Shown: one piece after another, positions 7,439 to 14,726 of the stretch
Numbering within the stretch: the stretch's first letter is position 1
Layout of the letters: each line of letters starts with the position of its first letter
NCBI GenBank assembly: GCA_964651475.1
Contig: CAZYXV010000025.1
Span: 1-56,132, forward strand
Direction: 5' to 3'
DNA from: JBGSMF01 sp964651475
GTDB taxonomy: Bacteria; Chloroflexota; Anaerolineae; Fen-1058
Length of the DNA: 56,132 nucleotides
Program-made: the position numbers and the translations under genes
Notes under the pieces: generated by a model
Databases searched by the model: none
Told to the model about the DNA's origin: nothing
Seen by the model: the letters and a program-made list of their open reading frames with translations, nothing else

Positions 7439-8692
7439 CTATTTCAGCTTTTCCCACCAAATCGAAATCAAGGCATCGTAAGCGCGCTCGTAATATTCCA
7501 CCTTGACCTCGTGCACGCCGCCCGTCACAGGCGCGTCGCTGAAAAAGACCACGCCGTTGGCGTCGCGCCATTGATCCACCACCAGTATATTATCCACGTA
7601 CAGGCGCACGCCGTCGTCAACCCAGGCGTAAAAACGGTACGTCCCCGCGTCAAAGTACACGTTGCGCGTCCACCTGACCGAAAAGAAATCTTTGCCGATC
7701 TGGTTGGGGAAAGGTGAACTCTGTCCCCAGCCAAAATCAATAGCCGGGTCAAGGTGCTGGACGGCGGGCGATCCGCCGATGTCAATGTGGTCGAAATATT
7801 CGCCCAACCACGCTCCGCTGGGCTGCAGCCCGCCGGAGGCGCCGCCGTCGGCCACCTCGATCCAGCTCAACATGGCCATGGCCGAGCCGCTCAATTCCTG
7901 GTATTCCATTCGAACCGCGTGATAGCCTTTGCCCAGTTGCGCGTCGGCGGCATACGTAGAAGCCGTGTGTTGTCCCCACTGGTCAATGAGCAGTTGATCG
8001 TCTACCCACAGGCGCGCGCCGTCGTCAACCGTTATGGTGAAGCGGTGCTTGCCCGCGCTCAGGTAAATCGTGCGCGACCAGCGAACCGAAAAATTGTCTG
8101 CTGGTATCTTGGAGCTGGGCGAGCCAGCGCCCCAATTAAAGTTAACCGTCGCGTCGTAGCGGACGAGCGACGCCGAGCCGGCCAGATGCGCGTTGTTAAA
8201 ATATTCCCCTTTCCACTTGCCGCTGCTGGAAGGCGGCGGGGAAGGCGAAGGCGTATAGCCGGGGATGACGAGCCATTGTCCAACGTAGATATAATTCGCA
8301 TTGGAAAGGCCGTTGGCCTGCATGATGGCATAGATGGTGGTGCCAAAGCGCGCGGCGATAGCCGCCAACGTGTCTCCAGGCTGCACACAATACTTGCCGC
8401 CGGATACTGGCGGCGTCGAGGGTGGCGTGACCGCCCCGCCAGTGGGGATGCACAAAGCCTGGCCAACGTAGACGTAATTGGGATTGGATATGCCATTGGC
8501 CTGCATGATTGCGGCCATGCTCACGTTGTAGCGCAGCGAGATGCGGAATAGATTATCGCCCGGCTGCACAACGTAGGTAGTGCAGCCGCTCGAAACCGGC
8601 GCGCGCAACGGGGCGGCGACGGCTGCGCCGGATAGTGCTGCGCTTACCATGCAAACAATTAGCAGCGTGCAGATGCTCTGACGAGTGTTCAT
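7439..8692 (-). CDS. Secreted protein with two LysM and two PA14-like domains
   Basis: About 417 residues. An N-terminal signal peptide (MNTRQSICTLLIVCMVSAAL with AVAA before the cut) is followed by two LysM domains (YVVQPGDNLFRIS; YCVQPGDTLAAIA) joined by Pro/Ser linkers. Two PA14-like modules follow, each with GEYFN or GEYFD, VRWSR or VRWTR and VDDGARLWVD or VDDGVRLYVD. It should be exported and bind peptidoglycan or chitin by LysM and glycans by PA14. I choose the ATG at 8692 because ggagggagcgt precedes it; an in-frame ATG lies 15 bases upstream. No enzyme domain is seen. Confidence 0.92.
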   Translation of the reverse strand: MNTRQSICTLLIVCMVSAALSGAAVAAPLRAPVSSGCTTYVVQPGDNLFRISLRYNVSMAAIMQANGISNPNYVYVGQALCIPTGGAVTPPSTPPVSGGKYCVQPGDTLAAIAARFGTTIYAIMQANGLSNANYIYVGQWLVIPGYTPSPSPPPSSSGKWKGEYFNNAHLAGSASLVRYDATVNFNWGAGSPSSKIPADNFSVRWSRTIYLSAGKHRFTITVDDGARLWVDDQLLIDQWGQHTASTYAADAQLGKGYHAVRMEYQELSGSAMAMLSWIEVADGGASGGLQPSGAWLGEYFDHIDIGGSPAVQHLDPAIDFGWGQSSPFPNQIGKDFFSVRWTRNVYFDAGTYRFYAWVDDGVRLYVDNILVVDQWRDANGVVFFSDAPVTGGVHEVKVEYYERAYDALISIWWEKLK

Positions 8693-8824
8693 ACGCTCCC
8701 TCCTCATTTACCAGGGGCAAAGCAACAAGGGGGCGAGCCTGACTACATAATACTCGATGGAGAGAAAACTGTCAAGCTCGCAATTTGGCATGGGTGTGGT
8801 TCAAAGTTTTGCGCAACTCTGCCC

Positions 8825-8937
8825 GCCCGAGGCTAAAGCCATCGGGCTAATAGTGCAAAGGGCGGTAAACCGCCCTGGAGCAGCCCGCCTCGGCGGGCTT
8901 GGCACTCTCAGCCGGGTGATTCATCGCCCGGCGAGAG
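8825..8937. repeat. Array of four short hairpins
   Basis: Four consecutive palindromes: 8825-8847 (gcccga/tcgggc), 8859-8876 (agggcgg/ccgccct), 8882-8899 (agcccgcc/ggcgggct) and 8905-8937 (gccggg/cccggc inside ctctc/gagag). They fill the gap upstream of the LysM gene. An open frame across them exists but has no protein-like features. Confidence 0.65.
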
Positions 8938-9020
8938 CCGCCCAAGCGCGAAAACGTGAACCGCACCCATTTGGCATTTGCCCGGTTAAAACGCGCCCCC
9001 TTGCCATTTCAACATTTATG

Positions 9021-9170
9021 CGTTTGATGTGAAATGGAGCTACTTGCCCTGATTTGTCATTGCGAGCCGCCTGGAGGGCGGCGAAGCAATCCCATTGCTA
9101 CGGTTAAGGAGATTGCTTTGGCGCTTCGCGCCTCGCAATGACAAGGTAGAAACTCGTTTCACATCAAACG
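9021..9170. mobile_element. MITE-like element with terminal inverted repeats
   Basis: A 150-bp non-coding element bounded by perfect 14-bp inverted ends, cgtttgatgtgaaa (9021-9034) and tttcacatcaaacg (9157-9170). Nested inside is the tcattgcgag palindrome (tgtcattgcgag near 9055, ctcgcaatgaca near 9132), which also forms the core of the element at 3412. No transposase is present, so it would be non-autonomous. Confidence 0.7.
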
Positions 9171-9184
9171 TTTTATAGTATAAT
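9157..9184 (+). promoter_or_regulatory. Putative promoter formed at the end of the MITE
   Basis: TATAAT at 9179-9184. The matching -35 region (tttcac, 9157-9162, 16 bases upstream) is weak and lies inside the MITE's right end. The gene at 9249 follows with leader of about 60 bases. Confidence 0.4.
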
Positions 9185-9248
9185 ACGCTACACTTGTGGA
9201 AACAATTGTGAATAGCCATCTTGTGAAAAATATATAAGGAAGGATAAC

Positions 9249-9458
9249 ATGTCACAACGATTCGAGCACTGCCGCCTGGTTGGAACCAAAATCGTCTACC
9301 TGGGACGCTCGGGGCTATTTGAAGACAAAGACGAGCGGGCCGGCGACGAGTTCAAGGCGTGGGATTATTTGGAAAAAGAAGGTTGGGAGTTGGTGACAGT
9401 GGCGGCCGATAAAAACGGCCAGCCGGTCGCTTACTTTAAACGCCCCGCCGGCAGGTAG
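9249..9458 (+). CDS. Small hypothetical protein (DUF4177-like)
   Basis: A 69-residue protein with ribosome binding site aaggaaggataacATG. The segment AWDYLEKEGWELVTVAADKNGQPVAYFKRP has the look of small DUF4177-type proteins, with an alternating strand-helix-strand pattern around GWELV. Function unknown. It is the first gene of a run of four plus-strand genes, with 8 bases to the HAD gene. Confidence 0.75.
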   Translation: MSQRFEHCRLVGTKIVYLGRSGLFEDKDERAGDEFKAWDYLEKEGWELVTVAADKNGQPVAYFKRPAGR

Positions 9459-9466
9459 TCGCTGCA

Positions 9467-10183
9467 ATGCCAGACGCAATCAAGGCCATCCTTTTCGACC
9501 TGGACGGAACGCTGCTGGGGAACGACATCCATTTGTTCCTGCCGCACTATTTCAAGCGGCTATCGGCCAGGGTCGCTCACATTTCGCCGCCCGATAAATT
9601 CATAGCGTGCCTGCTGCGAGCCACTCAATTCATGGTGAATAATGACGGGCGCGCGACGAACGCCGAGGTCTTTGCGGAGGCGTTTTACCCGCTGATTGGC
9701 CATCCGCGCGAGGAAATGGAACCAATCTTTGACGACTTTTATGCCCGGGACTATGCCGCACTGCGGGAGTGCACTACTTACAAGCCGCAAGCCCGCCAGG
9801 TGGTGCAAAAAGCGTTCGATTTGGGTTACGACGTGGTCATCGCCACCAATCCGCTTTTTCCGGCTTCCGCAATCGAGCAGCGCATGGAATGGGCCGGCGT
9901 GCACGGCTTTCCTTACCGGCTAATCACCACCTACGAAAACAGCCGCGCCAGCAAGCCCAACCTGCTCTATTACCAGCACATCCTGGAATTTCTTGGACAT
10001 GCGGCCTGTGCTTGCCTGGTAGTGGGCAATGAAGCCATGGATATGGTAGCGAGCCGATTGGGGTGTCCCACTTTTCTCGTCACCGATGGCGAAACGGAAC
10101 CGGTTGTGCCCGAGCCGACCTATCGCGGCACGCTGGCGGACCTGGAGGTGTTGCTTTCGCGGAGGTCACAATGCCAGACATAA
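9467..10183 (+). CDS. HAD-family hydrolase
   Basis: A 238-residue haloacid dehalogenase-like phosphatase. Motif I is FDLDGTLLGND (Asp 11 and Asp 13), motif II is the VVIATNP segment, the Lys is in RASKPNLLYY and motif IV is VVGNEAMDMVASRLGCPT. The substrate is unknown. The 3' end overlaps the next gene by 13 bases, so the HAD and HD proteins are co-translated and may act on related phospho-compounds. Confidence 0.9.
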   Translation: MPDAIKAILFDLDGTLLGNDIHLFLPHYFKRLSARVAHISPPDKFIACLLRATQFMVNNDGRATNAEVFAEAFYPLIGHPREEMEPIFDDFYARDYAALRECTTYKPQARQVVQKAFDLGYDVVIATNPLFPASAIEQRMEWAGVHGFPYRLITTYENSRASKPNLLYYQHILEFLGHAACACLVVGNEAMDMVASRLGCPTFLVTDGETEPVVPEPTYRGTLADLEVLLSRRSQCQT

Positions 10184-10737
10184 ACAAGGACGAAATCATC
10201 CGCCTGACGGAAGAGTACGGCGGCCCATGGGGCGTCAACCACACACGGCGTCTGCTCCATTTGATCGCGGTCATTGGTGAAGGACAGCAGTACAATCACG
10301 ATGCCGTTTGGGTGGCCGCTCACCTGCACGACTGGGGGGCGTACGCGCCGTGGGCGCAAGAGGGTGTGGATCACGCACAAAGGTCCACGCACGTCGCCCA
10401 AACATTTCTGAAAGAGCGAAACTATCCAACGGACCTGACCGAACTCATTCTGGAGTGTATTGGATCCCACCACAGCGGCGACCCGAACCGGAGCATCGAG
10501 GCCATCTTGTTGAGCGACGCCGACGCGCTCGATTTTTTGGGCGTCGTCGGCGTGCTGCGTGATTTTTCAAAAAACCCCAAGGATATGAGAAAAGCGTACA
10601 AAATAACCCGGCAGCGCAGAGAACAAGTGCCGGGCTTGATTGTTCTCGACAAGTCCAAAGAAATAGCGGCCGAACGCATCAAGCAGATGGAAGCATTGTA
10701 CTCGGCGTTCGAGGAAAACACGTCGGGTTACTTTTAG
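10171..10737 (+). CDS. HD-domain protein
   Basis: A 188-residue HD phosphohydrolase-type protein. Likely metal ligands are the His in VNHTRRL, the HD pair in AAHLHDWG (53-54), further His in VDHAQRSTHV and GSHHSGD, and the Asp in LLSDADALDFLG. The family hydrolyses phosphomonoesters or nucleotides; the substrate is unknown. The start at 10171 is chosen because cggaggtcacaATG is a good ribosome binding site; the open frame extends further upstream inside the HAD gene. It precedes the P1 peptidase fusion by 11 bases. Confidence 0.9.
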   Translation: MPDINKDEIIRLTEEYGGPWGVNHTRRLLHLIAVIGEGQQYNHDAVWVAAHLHDWGAYAPWAQEGVDHAQRSTHVAQTFLKERNYPTDLTELILECIGSHHSGDPNRSIEAILLSDADALDFLGVVGVLRDFSKNPKDMRKAYKITRQRREQVPGLIVLDKSKEIAAERIKQMEALYSAFEENTSGYF

Positions 10738-10748
10738 AAGGACGCGCC

Positions 10749-12257
10749 ATGACCAAACTTTACAACGCCATCACCGACGTGCCTGGCATCAAGGTGGGGC
10801 ACGCGCAAGATTTAGATGCGCTCACTGGTGTCACCGTCATTTTGTGTGAAGACGGTGCGGTGGCGGGCATGGATCAGCGCGGCGGCGCTCCGGGAACGCG
10901 CGAAACCGACGCGATGAAACCCATGCACCTGGTTCAAAAAGCGCACGCCATCGTACTGGCCGGCGGCAGCGCGTTTGGGCTAGATTCGGCTTCCGGCGTG
11001 GTAAAATACCTGGAAGAACGCGGTGTGGGGTTCGACGTGCGCGTGGCCAAAGTGCCGATTGTGCCTGCGGCGATTTTGTTTGATTTGGGCATTGGCAAAA
11101 GCAGCGTGCGCCCCGATGCGGCAATGGGCTACACGGCTTGCCAGAATGCTTCCTCCGAGCGGCCCGCCGAGGGCAACGTGGGCGCGGGCGCCGGCGCCAC
11201 AGTCGGCAAGATATTTGGCGCCGGACAGGCCACCAAATCCGGCATCGGCACAGCCAGCGTGGACCTGGGCGGCGGGGTGATCGTCGGCGCCATCGTGGCC
11301 GTCAATGCTTTCGGCGATGTGGTCGAGCCGTCCACCGGGCAGATTCTGGCCGGGGCGCGCAAACCGGAATTGCTCAAGAAACCAGGTTTTTTAGAAAAAC
11401 CTGGTTTCTCGGCCCCTGTTCACTTTGCCGATACGCTGGCGACCATGAAAGGTTTGCTCGGCAAGACCGTTTTGCGTTTCGCGCGCAGCGGCGAAAATAC
11501 TGTCATCGGCGTGGTAGCAACCAATGCCAGGCTGGCCAAAGAAGAAATTACCAAGGTTGCGCAGATGGCCGACGATGGATTGGCGCGCACTGTGCGCCCG
11601 GCGCACTCTATGGTGGATGGCGACACCATTTTTGCCCTGGCAACCGGGCAAAAGAACGCCGACGTGAATCTGGTTGGCGCGTACGCTGCCGAGGTCGTGG
11701 CGCGCGCGATTGTGAATGCGGTGCTGTGCGCCGAGCCGGCCGGCGGCTTGCCGGCCAACAGCAGTTTCCGCGAAAGACGTCCCGACCAAATCCTTGTCCG
11801 CGAAAAGCGCGTTGATGAGGCAGACACCTTGCGCGACATTGTAGATAGCTTGCCTGGGTGGTTCACACCAGAAGCGTGGGACAAGATGCGGCCCGATCTG
11901 GAGGCGCCATCTACCCTGGTAGCCGAGCTAGACGGCGAGCCGGTGGGCTTTGTATGTTGGGCCGACTCCAAGCTAGAACCGGGCGTGGTGGAAATGCGGT
12001 GGATTGCCGTCCATCGAGACTGGCGCAAGCGTGATGTGGGGCGGGCGCTGCTGCGCGTGATGGAAGACAAAGTGCGCAACCAGGGCGACGTCATGGCCAT
12101 CGAGGTGTGCACCGTCGCAGACAGCGAGCACTATCCGCCTTATGCCGAAACACGCGCCTTTTACCGCGCGATGGGCTACCAGGATGCTTATGTGGATCTT
12201 GTCAATCGAACAGCCGCCTCAGGCGACCGCTTGTTTCTGCGCAAGCCGTTGGCCTGA
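10749..12257 (+). CDS. P1-family peptidase (DmpA-like) fused to a GNAT acetyltransferase
   Basis: A 502-residue fusion. Residues 1 to about 345 are a P1/DmpA-type aminopeptidase: ITDVPGIKVGHAQD, GGSAFGLDSASGVV, GATVGKI, and the region ENTVIGVVATNA, where the family is normally self-cleaved before a Ser/Thr nucleophile. RPAHSMVDGDTIFALAT is also typical. Residues about 350-502 are a GNAT domain with MRWIAVHRDWRKRDVGRALL as the acetyl-CoA loop. Stand-alone P1 peptidases end where the GNAT part begins. A palindromic repeat at 11377-11409 adds KKPGFLEKPGFS in frame. It may hydrolyse small N-terminally blocked peptides or amides and acetylate a product, but the coupling is inferred. Confidence 0.88.
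   Translation: MTKLYNAITDVPGIKVGHAQDLDALTGVTVILCEDGAVAGMDQRGGAPGTRETDAMKPMHLVQKAHAIVLAGGSAFGLDSASGVVKYLEERGVGFDVRVAKVPIVPAAILFDLGIGKSSVRPDAAMGYTACQNASSERPAEGNVGAGAGATVGKIFGAGQATKSGIGTASVDLGGGVIVGAIVAVNAFGDVVEPSTGQILAGARKPELLKKPGFLEKPGFSAPVHFADTLATMKGLLGKTVLRFARSGENTVIGVVATNARLAKEEITKVAQMADDGLARTVRPAHSMVDGDTIFALATGQKNADVNLVGAYAAEVVARAIVNAVLCAEPAGGLPANSSFRERRPDQILVREKRVDEADTLRDIVDSLPGWFTPEAWDKMRPDLEAPSTLVAELDGEPVGFVCWADSKLEPGVVEMRWIAVHRDWRKRDVGRALLRVMEDKVRNQGDVMAIEVCTVADSEHYPPYAETRAFYRAMGYQDAYVDLVNRTAASGDRLFLRKPLA
11377..11409 (+). repeat. In-frame palindromic repeat inside the P1 peptidase gene
   Basis: Perfect 15-bp arms agaaaccaggttttt (11377-11391) and aaaaacctggtttct (11395-11409), three-base loop. 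It encodes KKPGFLEKPGFS within a surface-like linker after ILAGARKPELL. A sister element outside genes is at 17508-17545. Confidence 0.8.
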
Positions 12258-12295
12258 GCAACGAGCAACGATAACAAGTAACGAGGAGGTCTCTA

Positions 12296-13816
12296 ATGAA
12301 ACTCTCACGCGTGGGTTGTTTAGGCATCAGCCTGGTTGGCGTTCTAATCGTGATGATGATTGGCTTGATCGGACTGACGTCGGCCCTGTCTGTTCGCACG
12401 TCGTACTATACGCCTGAACAGAGGCAATTCCTGTCGTCCAACGAAGGGCTCAGGATGAGGCAAGATGCGCCGACCGTCAACACGTATGGTTACGTGGGCA
12501 AGGTAGACGAGCTGCTTGACAAAGATCAGCCCATTAGCGCCCCGCCGCTTGCCACCGGCGCGCGCGAAACTCACGTCACCGCCGATTTGGCCGTGCGCTA
12601 CAAAGAACGCGACGGGGCCACCGTCACCGCTTACGATTTGCAATTCGTTGCGTCCTACCTTATCGCCAACCCCAATGCCCAGCAAACCATCCTGGACATG
12701 GTCTTTCCCTTCCCGGGCAACGCGGCCGTGCTTTCAGCCGTGACATTTTCCGTGGACGGCGCCGAGCCGCCCGGCGTGACCTACTCGATGCAAAACATTC
12801 ACTGGCGGGCCGTGCTCGAACCGGGACAAGAGCGCCGCATCGAGGTGAGCTATCGGGCCGAAGGCGTGGGCAGCTTTGCGTATGGGCTGCCTTCGTCGCA
12901 GCGCATCCGCGATTTCGATTTGCAGGTGACGGTGAGCGGCGCGAATGAAATCAACATCCCCGAATCGGCGCTGGCGCCGAGCGAGCGGCAAGACGAAGCC
13001 GGCAAGACCACCCTGGCCTGGCGCTACAAGGACGTCATCACCAATCGCAGCGTGCAGGTTGAGCTGCCCGCGCGGCAAAGCCTGGCTTTTGCGCAGCGCG
13101 TGGAAAAGCTGGGCGACTTTTTTGTGATGCTGGCGCTGGCCGCGCCCGTGCTCACCTGCCTTTTCTTGTTTTGCCTGTGGGCGGCCGAGCGGCTCGAAGC
13201 GCTCAAGATCGGGCTGGAGCACAATATCTTGTTGGGGATCGGCTTCTTTTTGTTCTATCCGCTGTTCATCTTTTCCGCCGGTTTCGTGGATTTGCCCCTG
13301 GCCTTTGCGCTGGCGCTCGTCGTGGCCGGCGCGTTATTGATTGGCTATGGCGTGCGCACGCTCGGGCGGCAACTGGCCGTGATTTACCTGCTGCCGCTGA
13401 TCGTGGTCTTTTACGGCCTGCTGTCGCGCGGACTGACCGCGCAGCGTTTTCTGGACTTGGGGATGATGCTCGTCGTCAGCAGCGTATTGCTGGTGGCGCT
13501 TTTTATGTGGCGCTTTAGCCTCAGGCGACAGCCTATCACTCCAGTCGCGCCGGTCCAAGACAAAGCGGCGGAAGCGGTCCCCATCGCGATGGCTCAAGAA
13601 GCCGCCCCACAAGTGGTCAAAGAAAAATCTGCGCCGAAAGCCCTGGAACGATTTTGCATCCACTGCGGGCAGCACGTAGACATCAGCTTCAAGTTCTGCC
13701 CGCGCTGCGGCAAAGAAACGCAAGCCACGCGCAAGTGCGCCGGGTGCGGATTGGAATACATCCCCGCTGAAGGCGCCCCCGGCTTTTGCCCGGCGTGCGG
13801 TAAAAAACTGAACTGA
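12296..13816 (+). CDS. Membrane protein with C-terminal double zinc ribbon
   Basis: A 506-residue protein. An N-terminal membrane segment (about 8-30) is followed by an extracytoplasmic beta-rich domain (to about 260), then about five membrane segments (275-410). A cytoplasmic tail ends in two zinc-ribbon motifs (CIHCGQH...CPRCG and CAGCGLEY...CPACG). The layout is reminiscent of CreD-type proteins but I do not claim homology. Ribosome binding site gaggaggtctctaATG. The DUF350 gene follows after 24 bases, again with gaggaggt, so both are likely co-expressed. Confidence 0.8.
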   Translation: MKLSRVGCLGISLVGVLIVMMIGLIGLTSALSVRTSYYTPEQRQFLSSNEGLRMRQDAPTVNTYGYVGKVDELLDKDQPISAPPLATGARETHVTADLAVRYKERDGATVTAYDLQFVASYLIANPNAQQTILDMVFPFPGNAAVLSAVTFSVDGAEPPGVTYSMQNIHWRAVLEPGQERRIEVSYRAEGVGSFAYGLPSSQRIRDFDLQVTVSGANEINIPESALAPSERQDEAGKTTLAWRYKDVITNRSVQVELPARQSLAFAQRVEKLGDFFVMLALAAPVLTCLFLFCLWAAERLEALKIGLEHNILLGIGFFLFYPLFIFSAGFVDLPLAFALALVVAGALLIGYGVRTLGRQLAVIYLLPLIVVFYGLLSRGLTAQRFLDLGMMLVVSSVLLVALFMWRFSLRRQPITPVAPVQDKAAEAVPIAMAQEAAPQVVKEKSAPKALERFCIHCGQHVDISFKFCPRCGKETQATRKCAGCGLEYIPAEGAPGFCPACGKKLN

Positions 13817-13840
13817 GAGAGAAACATCGAGGAGGTAGAT

Positions 13841-14326
13841 ATGGAGGCAGCATTCTTGAGCCTGGCGCAATTTGCGCTGGCGGTAGTCTTGAGCGCGTTG
13901 GCGGCTTATCTGGGCGTGTGGTTGTTCGACCGGACGACGCCCGGCGTGGACGAGTGGGGCCTGCTCAAAGCGGGCAACGTGGCCGTGGGGCTGGTGCTCG
14001 GCTCGATCGTGTTGGGCGTGGCCATCGTCTTGCGCCCTGCCTTGCAAGTCAATAGCGCGCTGAGGCCCGACGCCGGCGCAGTGTGGGGAGTGGCGATTTT
14101 GTTGGGCTTGCAGGCGATCCAGGTCGCCGTCGGCCTGCTGTTCGCCGTGATTGCCATTGTGCTGGCGCTGTGGATCTTTACGCGGCTCACCGGCGAGTTG
14201 GACGAGTGGGCCGAGATCGCGCGCGGCAACCAGGCGGTGGGGATGTTGCTGGCCGGCGTGATTTTGAGCACATCGCTCATTTCCGGCGTGGCGCTAGACG
14301 CTATCTTGAACCTGATCGTCGGCTGA
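13841..14326 (+). CDS. DUF350 membrane protein
   Basis: A 161-residue integral membrane protein with four hydrophobic helices in two similar halves, each containing the pattern DEWGLLKAGNVAVGLVLG or DEWAEIARGNQAVGMLLA. This matches the DUF350 family. Function is unknown; members are often linked to envelope-associated genes. The final 33 bases overlap the 3' end of the convergent DUF2007 gene. Confidence 0.88.
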   Translation: MEAAFLSLAQFALAVVLSALAAYLGVWLFDRTTPGVDEWGLLKAGNVAVGLVLGSIVLGVAIVLRPALQVNSALRPDAGAVWGVAILLGLQAIQVAVGLLFAVIAIVLALWIFTRLTGELDEWAEIARGNQAVGMLLAGVILSTSLISGVALDAILNLIVG

Positions 14327-14584
14327 GCCTTCGGGCGACTCGTCGTCCGGCGCTTCTGCCAGCAACAACTCGGCGTCTTGAACGCACTGCGCGGGCACCA
14401 TCACGCGCACCTCGCCCAGCCCGTCAATGACGATGCCATAGGCCGGCCCGGCGCTTTCGTAATCCAGCAACACGGGAATCCCGGCGCTTTCCAGGCGGCC
14501 CTTGAGCACTTGGGCCTGCAGCATGCCCCACACCCGGCGCACAATAGCAAATCCGGGACGATCAGGCGTCAACGGTCCAAACAT
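14294..14584 (-). CDS. DUF2007-family putative signal-transducing protein
   Basis: About 96 residues. The core WGMLQAQVLKGRLESAGIPV and the later VRVMVPAQCVQDAELLLAE match the DUF2007 family of small proteins related to PII-like signalling domains. The ATG at 14584 follows caggagggacgt; an in-frame ATG lies five codons upstream. The acidic tail overlaps the end of the DUF350 gene in the opposite strand. No partner is obvious. Confidence 0.85.
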   Translation of the reverse strand: MFGPLTPDRPGFAIVRRVWGMLQAQVLKGRLESAGIPVLLDYESAGPAYGIVIDGLGEVRVMVPAQCVQDAELLLAEAPDDESPEGSADDQVQDSV

Positions 14585-14631
14585 ACGTCCCTCCTGCAAA
14601 GTCAGTTATTATCATTCTACCACAAAAAGGT

Positions 14632-14660
14632 TTTGCAAACCATGCAAAAGCTGGTATAAT
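14632..14660 (+). promoter_or_regulatory. Putative sigma70-type promoter
   Basis: TATAAT at 14655-14660, with tttgca 17 bases upstream (14632-14637). It is suitably placed for the GTG-start gene at 14727, with a leader of about 60 bases. Confidence 0.5.
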
Positions 14661-14726
14661 CATCTCTCGTAACGAAATTTTAGAAAGACAAGGCCCCTGC
14701 TAAGGCCCTCGCAGGAGAATCGCCGA

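Noticed and set aside
7754..8551. 265-codon open frame on the plus strand
   Set aside because: It is antisense to the LysM/PA14 gene, with low-complexity Arg/Ala/Gly content and no ribosome binding site. It is a GC-driven shadow.
8757..9032. 91-codon open frame upstream of the MITE
   Set aside because: It runs through four hairpins and has no protein-like features.
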